From DATKKX01 sp035542775 (lineage in GTDB: Bacteria > Planctomycetota > Phycisphaerae > UBA1845 > UTPLA1): a DNA stretch of 12,116 bases. The stretch covers positions 1 to 12,116 of the forward strand of contig DATKKX010000014.1 in the NCBI GenBank assembly GCA_035542775.1. The letters run 5' to 3'. The notes under the pieces are model-generated. The model had not been told where the DNA came from and did no database searches. It worked only from the letters and a program-made list of their open reading frames with translations. The translations under genes were made by a program, and so were the position numbers. Below are positions 1 through 5,474 of the stretch, piece after piece; position 1 is the stretch's first letter, and the number at the start of each line of letters is the position of its first letter.

Positions 1-1777
1 GCAGATCACCCACGCGATCCGGCGCGGTCTGGTGGGCGTTCTCGACATTGGAGGTGTGCGGGCGGACGGGGACGTCGATGGCCGCCGCGTCGGCAAACCA
101 CTGCGTGTACAGCTCGTTCAGATCGCCGTCCAGCGCATCTCGGTTGAATCCGCCGATGTCGGCGCCGAAGTAGTCGACCCCCGAAAACGACATGTGCATC
201 TGCACGTTCATGTGGGCGGCAAGCTGGCCCAGCCGCGAGCCGATGTCGCCGGACCACATCGCGGTGCCGAACCGCTGGATGCCGGAGGTGCCCGAACGCG
301 AGAGGATGAACGGCCGCCGCTGTACGCCGTTTCGCTGGTAGCCGCGGGCGATGCTCTCGCTCCATTTGAAGTTGTAGATGTTGTGGATGTCACGGTGGGT
401 GTGCAGGTTCAGCTCCGGAAAGCCGTAGTACGTGGCCGCGGGGTCGAACCGCTCGGGCTCGCCGAGGTCGGTCCAATGGCCGTTGATGCCGACGTTGATC
501 AGCGGCATGCGTTGGAGGTCGTGCCAGTAGTCGCCGCCGGCGGGATTGGTCCAGTCGACCATGCCGCCCCGGCCCCACCAGGAAGCGAGAATGGCCGCGT
601 CATTGTCCGGGCCCTTTCGGGCTAGGTAGCCGCGGTCCTCCATGGCTGCGAACTCTGCCAGCCCCTCGCTCACAAACGGCTCCTCGATCGGAATGATGCC
701 GACGCCGTACTTCTCGCGGAGCTCGGCGACCTTCCTGGCTGGCTCGGGGAAGTTCTTCTCGTCCCAGTCCAGGCAGCCCATCCGGCTGAGCGGTGATTTG
801 TCCTTCACACCGCCAAACCACTGCAAGTCCAGGACGAAGCCGTCGACCGGAAACTCGTGGGCTCGCAGCGTCGCCAGATGGTCCTCCAACTCGGCCCAGT
901 TGTCGAAGCCGTACTCTGAGACCCATAGGCCGAAGGCCTTCTTCGGCGGCACCGGTGGCCGGCCGACCAGCTCCATGTAATCCTCCCGCAGGTCGGGCAG
1001 GTCCGGGCCGGTCATCACGTACCAGCGCAGTCCGTCGTGGGCGGATTCTTGCGTGGACAGGCACCATTCTTTTGCTCCGAAGCCCCAGCTCTGGGCGTAG
1101 AGGTGATCGAAGAACATGGCGTAATTGGCGTGGGCCTCGCCCAACGCGTACAGCACCGGGAACTGAGCGTTGCCGACGTGGCCGGCCTTGTCGCCCTTGC
1201 CGTCATACTCGACCAGGGCGTTGCCGTACTCGCAGCCCGGCGTCCGCGAGCCGTGCTCGATCCAGTCGCCGTCCATCTGGCCCACGTCGTCGAACTGCTC
1301 GCCGAGGCCGTACACGCAGCGCATGGTCTTGGGATCAACGGCCAGCGAAGTGGCATCGGTACCGAGCTCTCCCGGGTGGATGGTGGTGAGCTCGATGGGG
1401 TGCTCACGGGTGATGTCGGTGATGGTTACCGCCAGCGTGCGCGGGTCCACGGCGATCCGCATCTCCATGGTCTCGACCACGCCCGGACCGGGCTTCTTGA
1501 GCCTGGTCGGGCCGCGGTAGTCGGTCTTGAAGACCATGGGCGTGGTGTAGATGGGCTTGTTGGCGGCGGCGTCGGGCGGCCCTTTCGCCAACTCGAAGTG
1601 GACGAGATCGTCGTCCAGCACCTCCATGATGAGGCAGCGATCGTTGGATTCGTACTTGACGCGATAGACCCCTGGCCGCTGAGTGGCCTGGCAGCCGAGC
1701 GAGAGGCCGACGAGGCAGAGGGCCAGGAGGGTCGCGAACGCCTGAAGAACAAGTCGTGGTTTGATGATAGGTTTCAT
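1..1777 (-). CDS. Glycoside hydrolase family 31 lipoprotein, partial (3' end beyond left edge)
   Basis: This is a secreted alpha-glycosidase-type enzyme, expected to hydrolyse alpha-linked sugars by a retaining mechanism; the substrate cannot be read from the sequence. The frame is open from ATG 1777 to the left edge (592 codons, no stop). The protein starts MKPIIKPR and has a hydrophobic stretch ending in LSLGC, which looks like a lipoprotein signal. An N-terminal beta-sandwich carries the GH31-typical YGLGEQFD, followed by a barrel with FVLDLQWFGG. The nucleophile motif is GHWTDLGEPE (Asp about 437), and MWSGDIGS holds the likely acid/base Asp about 511. GADIGGF follows. The C-terminal sandwich domains are missing because the window ends. 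No strong ribosome binding site is visible; the nearest purine run is GAAGA. A repeat unit sits about 50 bp upstream. The family call is sure; the specificity is unknown. Confidence 0.93.
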   Translation of the reverse strand, partial: MKPIIKPRLVLQAFATLLALCLVGLSLGCQATQRPGVYRVKYESNDRCLIMEVLDDDLVHFELAKGPPDAAANKPIYTTPMVFKTDYRGPTRLKKPGPGVVETMEMRIAVDPRTLAVTITDITREHPIELTTIHPGELGTDATSLAVDPKTMRCVYGLGEQFDDVGQMDGDWIEHGSRTPGCEYGNALVEYDGKGDKAGHVGNAQFPVLYALGEAHANYAMFFDHLYAQSWGFGAKEWCLSTQESAHDGLRWYVMTGPDLPDLREDYMELVGRPPVPPKKAFGLWVSEYGFDNWAELEDHLATLRAHEFPVDGFVLDLQWFGGVKDKSPLSRMGCLDWDEKNFPEPARKVAELREKYGVGIIPIEEPFVSEGLAEFAAMEDRGYLARKGPDNDAAILASWWGRGGMVDWTNPAGGDYWHDLQRMPLINVGINGHWTDLGEPERFDPAATYYGFPELNLHTHRDIHNIYNFKWSESIARGYQRNGVQRRPFILSRSGTSGIQRFGTAMWSGDIGSRLGQLAAHMNVQMHMSFSGVDYFGADIGGFNRDALDGDLNELYTQWFADAAAIDVPVRPHTSNVENAHQTAPDRVGDL

Positions 1778-1826
1778 GGGCGGGATCTTCGCATGTCGCG
1801 GACGCTGAGGAAAGGGTCTGCAGGTT

Positions 1827-1879
1827 CGCTGGTGCGAGAATCCCTTCTCGCACCCACCTCCGTGGGAATCCTTCCCATG
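1827..1879 (-). repeat. REP-like two-hairpin repeat, left copy (inverted)
   Basis: Read on the minus strand from 1879, the unit is CATGGGAA, a short loop and TTCCC, then a 9-nt spacer, then a perfect 10-bp stem GGTGCGAGAA / TTCTCGCACC around GGGA, ending AGCG. The large stem occupies 1831-1840 and 1845-1854; the small one is 1863-1868 with 1872-1877. The unit lies between the RAYT stop and the GH31 start, so it would form hairpins in any readthrough mRNA. It is one base shorter in the small loop than the right copies and differs in the spacer. Confidence 0.88.
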
Positions 1880-1885
1880 GGCGGC

Positions 1886-2419
1886 TCAGATCTCCAGCTC
1901 ACCCACCTCTATGCTGACCTCGCGTCCGCCAGCGTACCACGCCGCCGAGCTGTACTTCCAATCCTCCGGCGCAGAGACGAGTCCTTTCCGCACCGGGTTG
2001 TCATGCAGGTATCGGAGCTTCTGCTGGAGGACCGCGGCCGTGCAGATCGCCTGCGGATGAAAGCCGTCCTCCCAGAATGAAAACTCTTCGCGTTGTCGGC
2101 GGGCGCGCTGTGCGGCCTGCTCCAGCCAGGCAAGAACGGTGTGTCGTCCGTCGGCGAGCAATCGCTCGTGAATCGTCCGCGAGGTGAACCGCTTGAAATC
2201 CCGCATCATCGCATGCAAGTCGTCGGCCGCAGCAATGAGGTGAAGATGGTTGGGCATCACGACGAAGGCGAAAAGCCGCAGGCCCTTCTTCAGGCGGCAG
2301 AAGGAGAGCAATTCCAGTAACGGGTCGATGTATCTCGATTCGATGAAAACCGGCGTCCAGTCCAGCACAGTGATCGTACAGAAGTAAGGAAGATGCTCGT
2401 CGGCGCGGTAACGGCTCAT
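1886..2419 (-). CDS. REP-associated tyrosine transposase (IS200-like Y1 domain)
   Basis: This 177-residue protein is a Y1-type HUH single-strand DNA transposase of the RAYT group. Visible motifs are the metal-binding VVMPNHLHLI (His58 and His60), the FWEDGFHPQ segment, and RYLHDNPVRKGLV, where Tyr137 is the probable catalytic tyrosine; PEDWKYSSA closes the domain. The length is normal for the family and no inactivating change is visible. I chose ATG 2419 because homologous sequence begins there (SRYRADEHLPYF). The frame stays open to 2797, but that extension only translates the hairpin repeats. No clear Shine-Dalgarno precedes the start. The flanking inverted repeats are the expected substrate. 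In this family the enzyme cuts and joins single-stranded REP DNA; activity here is inferred. Confidence 0.93.
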   Translation of the reverse strand: MSRYRADEHLPYFCTITVLDWTPVFIESRYIDPLLELLSFCRLKKGLRLFAFVVMPNHLHLIAAADDLHAMMRDFKRFTSRTIHERLLADGRHTVLAWLEQAAQRARRQREEFSFWEDGFHPQAICTAAVLQQKLRYLHDNPVRKGLVSAPEDWKYSSAAWYAGGREVSIEVGELEI

Positions 2420-2447
2420 GGGAACGACGGTATCGCGCGGATGGGCA

Positions 2448-2503
2448 CATGGGAAGGGATTCCCTCGAGAGCAGGTGCGAGAAGGGATTCTCGCACCAGC
2501 GGA
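2448..2503 (+). repeat. REP-like two-hairpin repeat, right copy 1
   Basis: A 56-bp unit runs from CATGGG to AGCGGA. The small stem is GGGAA 2451-2455 with TTCCC 2460-2464 (loop GGGA). The large stem is GGTGCGAGAA 2474-2483 with TTCTCGCACC 2488-2497 (loop GGGA). It abuts copy 2 with no gap. The 9-nt spacer between the hairpins differs from the other two copies, whereas the stems are nearly identical. Confidence 0.9.
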
Positions 2504-2559
2504 CATGGGAAAGGATTCCCTCAGGAGTGGGTGCGAGAAGGGATTCTCGCACCAGCGGA
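2504..2559 (+). repeat. REP-like two-hairpin repeat, right copy 2
   Basis: This is the second 56-bp unit, head-to-tail with copy 1. The small stem is 2507-2511 with 2516-2520 (loop AGGA). The large stem is 2530-2539 with 2544-2553 (loop GGGA). GTG precedes the large stem, as in the left copy, which could be part of a RAYT recognition tetranucleotide (inference). Confidence 0.9.
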
Positions 2560-2586
2560 TCGCACCAGCAGATCGCGCTAGCAGAT
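2548..2586 (+). repeat. Degenerating 13-bp tandem repeat, three copies
   Basis: CGCACCAGCGGAT (2548-2560), CGCACCAGCAGAT (2561-2573) and CGCGCTAGCAGAT (2574-2586) follow each other. The first copy is the tail of the REP unit. A weaker remnant (GCCCTAGCG, 2587-2595) carries the stop codon of the transporter gene. The pattern looks like slippage copies of the REP 3' end running into the neighbouring gene. Confidence 0.8.
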
Positions 2587-2589
2587 GCC

Positions 2590-3309
2590 CTAGCGCCCGC
2601 GTGTCGAACCCGGCGGAATCAATCTCCCCCACGTCGTCAGGTACAGGAACGGCGTGTCCAGGACGGCGACGGCGATCTTCATGATGTAGGCCAGGATGAC
2701 GGCATCGCGCCACTCCGGCCAGGAGGAGATGGTCGAGTGCGGGCCGGTCAGGGCGGCGGTGGTGAAGAAGACCGTGTCGAAGGCCTGCGAGATCCACGTC
2801 GAGGCATTGCTGCGGAGCCAGAGCAGGCGGCGGACGCCGGTGCGGCGGCGGATGAGGTCGTAGAGCTGGGTGTCGAGCAACTGCGACAGGAGGTAGCTGA
2901 CCATCGAGGCCACGACGATGCGGGGATAGGCCGCGACGCTGAAGAAGTAGTCGAAGTGCGATTGCGAGTCGTCGTAGCTGTTGGGCCGGTAGAACAGCTC
3001 GAACTGCATCAGAATCACGACGGTGAGCCCGGCGCAGAAGCCCATCACGACCGCGCGCCGGGCGGCGCGGCGGCCGAAATGCTCGTTGAGCACGTCGTTG
3101 GCCAGGAAGACGGTCGCGTAGAGCACGTTCCCGCCGGTGACGGCGAGCCCGAACACCGTCATCTGCTTGAAGACGGCGATGTTCATCAGGATGGTGCAGA
3201 CGACGATCAGCGAGACCAGCCAGGCCTGCCCGCGACGTCCGGCGGCCAGGATGAGCCCGCCGCCGACCAGGACGTGAGCGAGGAAAAGCAATTCGTTGTG
3301 TGCCGCCAT
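2590..3309 (-). CDS. yhhQ: Queuosine precursor transporter (YhhQ / VUT family)
   Basis: This 239-residue integral membrane protein has about six hydrophobic helices. In this family (PF02592) it imports the queuosine precursors preQ0/preQ1 across the inner membrane for tRNA wobble-base modification. Diagnostic segments are LANDVLNEHFGRRAARRAV, then VASMVSYLLSQLLDTQLYDL, and a following RSNASTWISQAFDTVFF. The length fits the family (E. coli YhhQ has about 220 residues). It starts at ATG 3309 (MAAHNELLFLAHV) with no strong ribosome binding site. The TAG stop at 2592-2590 lies in the degraded end of the REP tandem array, so the array may have replaced or trimmed the original 3' end. A hairpin lies 35-70 nt upstream. 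No queuosine biosynthesis gene is nearby, which fits a salvage role. Confidence 0.92.
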   Translation of the reverse strand: MAAHNELLFLAHVLVGGGLILAAGRRGQAWLVSLIVVCTILMNIAVFKQMTVFGLAVTGGNVLYATVFLANDVLNEHFGRRAARRAVVMGFCAGLTVVILMQFELFYRPNSYDDSQSHFDYFFSVAAYPRIVVASMVSYLLSQLLDTQLYDLIRRRTGVRRLLWLRSNASTWISQAFDTVFFTTAALTGPHSTISSWPEWRDAVILAYIMKIAVAVLDTPFLYLTTWGRLIPPGSTRGR

Positions 3310-3343
3310 TGGGCGGATTCTATCGAGAAAGCTCCGCGGCCAA

Positions 3344-3379
3344 CAAATGGCCGGTCAGCAGATCCGGGACCGGCCTTTG
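3344..3379 (-). repeat. Inverted repeat (hairpin) in the leader of yhhQ
   Basis: GGCCGGTC (3349-3356) pairs perfectly with GACCGGCC (3368-3375) around an 11-nt loop. Outer CAAA/TTTG extends the stem across a one-base bulge. It lies 35-70 nt upstream of the yhhQ start. It could be an attenuator-like or operator element. It does not show preQ1 riboswitch signatures, and it lacks a strong U-tract on the minus strand. Confidence 0.5.
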
Positions 3380-3423
3380 GGCGGCCCTCGCCGGCTCGAC
3401 AGCGGTTGCGCTTGCGCGGCTCT

Positions 3424-3457
3424 GAAAAAAGTGCAACCAGGCGCAACGAGGCGCAAC
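3424..3457. repeat. Three 10-bp direct repeats with adjacent A/T run
   Basis: GTGCAACCAG, GCGCAACGAG and GCGCAACTTT follow each other at a 10-bp period (3431-3460), after a run of A at 3425-3430. On the minus strand, AAAAG-T-TGC and GCA-CTTTT can pair around the array, and the strand ends in six T. That makes a weak possible terminator for the leftward transcript predicted from 3941. Confidence 0.45.
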
Positions 3458-3522
3458 TTTTGATCCGGGCGAGCCGCAAAACGCCGGCCGGCGCGGAGAG
3501 GCGAGCCGGCGGCGGGAGACAT

Positions 3523-3550
3523 CACCACGGAGACACTGAGGCACGGAGAA
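3523..3550. repeat. CACCACGGAGACAC-type dispersed intergenic motif
   Basis: CACCACGGAGACACTGAG is followed by GCACGGAGAA. The internal near-repeats ACGGAGACAC and GCACGGAG match a motif I recognise from spacers of many environmental bacterial genomes, where it is often wrongly called as short ORFs. Its function is unknown. Only one copy is in the window. Confidence 0.55.
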
Positions 3551-3735
3551 GAGCAAGAGTTCATATTTTGGTTCACCCTCTGCGGCGGCCTGAACAAGCC
3601 CGGACAATCCGGAATGGGCGGCGGGCCAGCGGCTTGTTCAAGCCGGCGCGCCGTGACCGCAGGAGCGGGCGACGGCCGGGCAGACGACGAAGCTCGCACA
3701 CAGGGCGGCGGTCTTTTTTCACGTTGGCGGGATTG

Positions 3736-3766
3736 AAAAGTGAAATTTTACGAAATTTTACGAAAA
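3736..3766. repeat. Phased A/T tracts at 10-bp period (predicted bent DNA)
   Basis: AAAA (3736-3739), AAATTTT (3743-3749), AAATTTT (3753-3759) and AAAA (3763-3766) recur about every 10 bp, including two tandem copies of GAAATTTTAC. This AT island stands out in GC-rich surroundings. A-tracts in helical phase are known to bend DNA. It lies about 180 bp downstream of the leftward promoter. Confidence 0.6.
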
Positions 3767-3947
3767 TCCATGAAACTCGAGGCGGCGGGGATGAGCCGGC
3801 GGGCAGCGGCCATGAGCGGGAGGCCGCTGCCTTCGAGCCAGCCAGAACGACGGCGCGACGGCTGTCGGTGCCGGTCGAGAGCAGGGGCGTAGCGCTGGGC
3901 GCGGACTGCCCCGCACGGGTTGGGCGTTCATCCATGGCCATGACCTA

Positions 3948-3976
3948 ACTATACCCTAATATTTGGCGGGAGTCAA
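3948..3976 (-). promoter_or_regulatory. Near-consensus sigma70 promoter, leftward
   Basis: On the minus strand, TTGACT (3976-3971) and TATAGT (3953-3948) are separated by exactly 17 nt; each box has one mismatch or less to the strongest positions. The predicted transcription start is near 3941, which is the A of an ATG (3941-3939), so any product would be leaderless. The next clear leftward gene is yhhQ, about 630 nt away. The promoter may therefore serve a long-leader yhhQ mRNA or a separate RNA. Confidence 0.6.
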
Positions 3977-4000
3977 GCGGGAAAGAGGCAAAGTTCTGAG

Positions 4001-4009
4001 TGCTGAGTC
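4001..4009. repeat. 9-bp target site duplication, left
   Basis: TGCTGAGTC immediately before the insertion sequence is identical to 4981-4989 immediately after it. The target is a short 7-bp tandem (TTCTGAG, TGCTGAG, TCCTGAG when the element is removed), so some of the match could pre-date insertion. Nine base pairs is the duplication size known for the IS903 group. Confidence 0.8.
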
Positions 4010-4024
4010 TGCTCTGTTGAAACC
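4010..4024 (+). repeat. IS terminal inverted repeat, left
   Basis: TGCTCTGTTGAAACC is the exact reverse complement of 4966-4980. It lies immediately inside the 9-bp duplication. Confidence 0.92.
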
Positions 4025-4062
4025 ATTTGTCAAATCCGCCTGAGGTTGCCGTCATATGGAGT

Positions 4063-4964
4063 ATGGACACTCGACGCAGCATGACGCGTTCGCCGGTGGC
4101 GTTGGCCAGGATGGCCTTGCGGGTGGCCCACGACGCTTTGCCGGCCTATTCCACCAAGTACTCGCGGCAGGACTTCACCCAGCATCAACTTCTGGCCATC
4201 CTGGCGCTGCGGTTGTTTTTCAAGACCGACTACCGCGGCATGATCGCGTTGCTGGAGGACTTGCCGGATTTGTGCCGGGCGCTGAAGCTCACCAAGGTTC
4301 CGCATTACTCCACCCTCCGCTATGCCTCGCAACGGCTGCTAAAAAAGGGGCTCTTGACCCACTGCTTGATACGATTTTCAGCATTGCTGGAACGTGCGGC
4401 CTGATTGAGAAGCAGCCAGAGGCGTCGATAGACGCCACTGGTCTGGAGAGCCACCACGTCAGTCGATACTTTCTAGCCCGCCAGGGCCGCTTGAGACGAT
4501 ACCGCCGCTTTCCCAAGCTGACCTTTGTGAATCACCATTTCAGTTACTTGATAGCCGCCATGCAGCTGCGCTACGGTCCGTGCAACGACGCCCCGGATTT
4601 CCTGCCCGCCATGAGGTAGGCTGTTGGGCGTTTGGCCATCGATTGCCTGCTGGCGGACGCGGCCTACGACGCCGAGTCCCACCACCAAATCTGCCGGGAG
4701 GAACTGGGTATTCGCCAGACCGTGATTCCCATCAACCCTCGTGGTCCAAAGACCCACCGCCCGGCCGGACGCTATCGTCGGCAGATGCACAAACGATTTC
4801 CTCGACGGACCTACCGCCGACGGTGGCACGCCGAGAGCGTGAACTCCCGGCACAAGCGGCGACTGGGTTCGGCCCTGCGGGCTCGCACCCCTGCCGGTCG
4901 CCAAGCCGAGTGCTTTCTTCGAATTCTGGTCCATGACCTGATGATCCTCAGGCGTGCCGCGTAA
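4063..4964 (+). pseudogene. IS5-family DDE transposase, frame-shifted and with an internal amber codon
   Basis: The protein would cut and rejoin the element ends. The first segment (from ATG 4063, or TTG 4027) reads MDTRRSMTRSPVALARM to YASQRLLKKG and stops at 4404. The remainder is in the -1 frame from the AAAAAAG run at 4341-4347. It continues GALDPLLDTIFSIAG, reaches a TAG at 4617-4619 after LPAMR, and resumes in the same frame as AVGRLAIDCLLADAAYDAE to TAA 4962-4964. The three catalytic acids are recognisable: Asp in SIDATGLES (4431-4433), Asp in LLADAAYD (4656-4658) and Glu in WHAESVNSRHKRRLGSA (4833-4835). The TAG probably arose from CAG (Gln). The shift could be programmed, but the amber codon makes the gene a pseudogene as it stands. 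Confidence 0.88.
4341..4347 (+). other. A_AAA_AAG slippery heptamer at the -1 frame switch
   Basis: In the upstream frame the codons are CTA AAA AAG, the classic X_XXY_YYZ arrangement used for programmed -1 frameshifting in several IS families. The downstream conserved transposase sequence is exactly in the -1 frame. A simple one-base loss from a longer A-run gives the same pattern, and I see no obvious stimulatory stem-loop. Confidence 0.5.
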
Positions 4965-4965
4965 G

Positions 4966-4980
4966 GGTTTCAACAGAGCA
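4966..4980 (-). repeat. IS terminal inverted repeat, right
   Basis: GGTTTCAACAGAGCA is the perfect complement of the left end. It begins 1 bp after the transposase stop codon TAA (4962-4964). Confidence 0.92.
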
Positions 4981-4989
4981 TGCTGAGTC
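4981..4989. repeat. 9-bp target site duplication, right
   Basis: TGCTGAGTC is identical to 4001-4009 and directly follows the right terminal repeat. Confidence 0.8.
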
Positions 4990-5021
4990 CTGAGTGGGGG
5001 CACGCGGAAGGATGACCCTTG

Positions 5022-5038
5022 ACATCGCCATGCGATGT
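5022..5038 (+). repeat. Short perfect inverted repeat upstream of the 5059 gene
   Basis: ACATCGC and GCGATGT form a 7-bp stem around CAT, ending 20 nt before the start codon. A TTGACA hexamer overlaps its left edge (5019-5024), but no -10 box is seen at 16-18 nt. It could be an operator or leader hairpin. Confidence 0.4.
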
Positions 5039-5058
5039 AAAGGGCAGGGGGATGGGGG

Positions 5059-5445
5059 ATGACGGCCGAAGCGGACATACTGCGAGCCTGGAGCGCCCTG
5101 GGCGCCACTCGGGCCAAGTACGAGATCATCTTCGGCAAAGAGCAGGCGGACGGCACCCAGCCGCCGCCAGGGGCGCGGTTCCTCGGATGCGATGCGGCGC
5201 AGTTCGTCTCGGGCCACTTCAGTTGCATCTGCGACGCCCTGTTCTTTCCTCGATGGCACGGGACCGACCTAGAGGGCGTTCTGTTCAAGGAGCATTTCAG
5301 CAAGCTGAACCGCAACGGGTTGTTTGGCTCCAACGAAGAGGCAATGGATTACCTGCGGTACTATCTGAGCTTCGACTGGACGGAGAGAAGCGACAAGTTC
5401 ACGAGCATTGAGGTGTATGAGATTGCAGCGACGTCAGGGACGTAG
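5059..5445 (+). CDS. Hypothetical protein, 128 aa
   Basis: I do not recognise this protein. It is soluble, mixed in composition and rich in aromatics, with no signal peptide or membrane segment. Notable stretches are FLGCDAAQFVSGHFSCICDAL, three Cys within about 13 residues including a CIC pair, and LFFPRWHGTDL near the middle. Near the C-terminus is AMDYLRYYLSFDWTERS. ATG 5059 is preceded by a G-rich run (AGGGGGATGGGGG) that may act as a ribosome site, and no other in-frame start is close. The last codons (ATSGT) fall in a GACGTCAGGGACGTAG direct repeat, so the C-terminus may be borrowed from spacer sequence. The insertion sequence ends 78 bp upstream and may have separated the gene from its original promoter. 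Its size and isolated position fit an orphan accessory gene. Confidence 0.65.
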   Translation: MTAEADILRAWSALGATRAKYEIIFGKEQADGTQPPPGARFLGCDAAQFVSGHFSCICDALFFPRWHGTDLEGVLFKEHFSKLNRNGLFGSNEEAMDYLRYYLSFDWTERSDKFTSIEVYEIAATSGT

Positions 5446-5474
5446 GAATCTAATGGGGGAGGCTGGGCAGGAGG

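Larger units (their letters stand above)
1827..2559 (-). mobile_element. REPtron-like unit: RAYT gene with flanking inverted REP-like repeats
   Basis: One REP-associated tyrosine transposase gene (1886-2419) is bracketed by three copies of a 53-56 bp, two-hairpin repeat. The left copy (1827-1879) is inverted relative to the two tandem right copies (2448-2503, 2504-2559), so the unit has imperfect inverted ends. The repeats lie 6 nt after the stop and 28 nt before the start of the gene. This arrangement matches the known REPtron organisation, in which RAYTs recognise and mobilise or maintain REP hairpins. I see no obvious target duplication. The outer limits are inferred from the repeat edges. 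Confidence 0.8.
3310..4000. other. Gene-poor spacer between yhhQ and the insertion sequence
   Basis: I find no convincing protein gene in these roughly 690 bases. The spacer holds a hairpin (3344-3379), a T-run (on the minus strand) beside a 10-bp repeat (3424-3457), a widespread CACCACGGAG motif (3523-3550), phased A/T tracts (3736-3766) and a leftward promoter (3948-3976). A 122-codon minus-strand frame (3573-3941) begins at the predicted transcription start, but it is rich in Arg, Pro and Ser and matches nothing I recognise. Confidence 0.6.
4010..4980 (+). mobile_element. IS5-family insertion sequence, IS903-like, 971 bp
   Basis: The element has perfect 15-bp terminal inverted repeats (TGCTCTGTTGAAACC at 4010-4024, its complement at 4966-4980). 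A 9-bp direct duplication flanks it, and one transposase region fills it. The ends resemble those of IS903 (GGCTTTGTTGAA), and the length and duplication size fit that group of the IS5 family. The ends are intact, but the transposase frame is disrupted, so the element is probably unable to move by itself. Perfect ends and an identical duplication point to a fairly recent insertion. Confidence 0.92.

Noticed and set aside
1037..2080. A 347-codon plus-strand frame
   Set aside because: It is antisense to the GH31 lipoprotein and the RAYT gene, crosses the repeat, and resembles no protein.
2420..2797. An upstream extension of the RAYT protein
   Set aside because: The extension only translates the hairpin repeats and yhhQ antisense; family similarity begins at ATG 2419.
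3310..3400. A preQ1 riboswitch ahead of the queuosine transporter
   Set aside because: I looked for the small hairpin with an A-rich tail typical of preQ1-I and did not find it; only a GC-rich stem is present.
3573..3941. A leaderless 122-residue protein from the promoter at 3948-3976
   Set aside because: Composition is Arg/Pro/Ser-rich without recognisable motifs, and it includes the A-tract and dispersed-motif region; kept only as an alternative in a finding.
2449..3948. A 499-codon plus-strand frame across the repeats, the antisense of yhhQ and the spacer
   Set aside because: It translates the REP hairpins and the complement of a well-supported membrane protein; composition is biased to Gly, Arg and Asp. 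It is a GC-driven shadow.
4473..5333. A 286-codon minus-strand frame spanning the right half of the IS and the neighbouring gene
   Set aside because: It crosses the IS boundary and target duplication and runs antisense to two better-supported coding regions.
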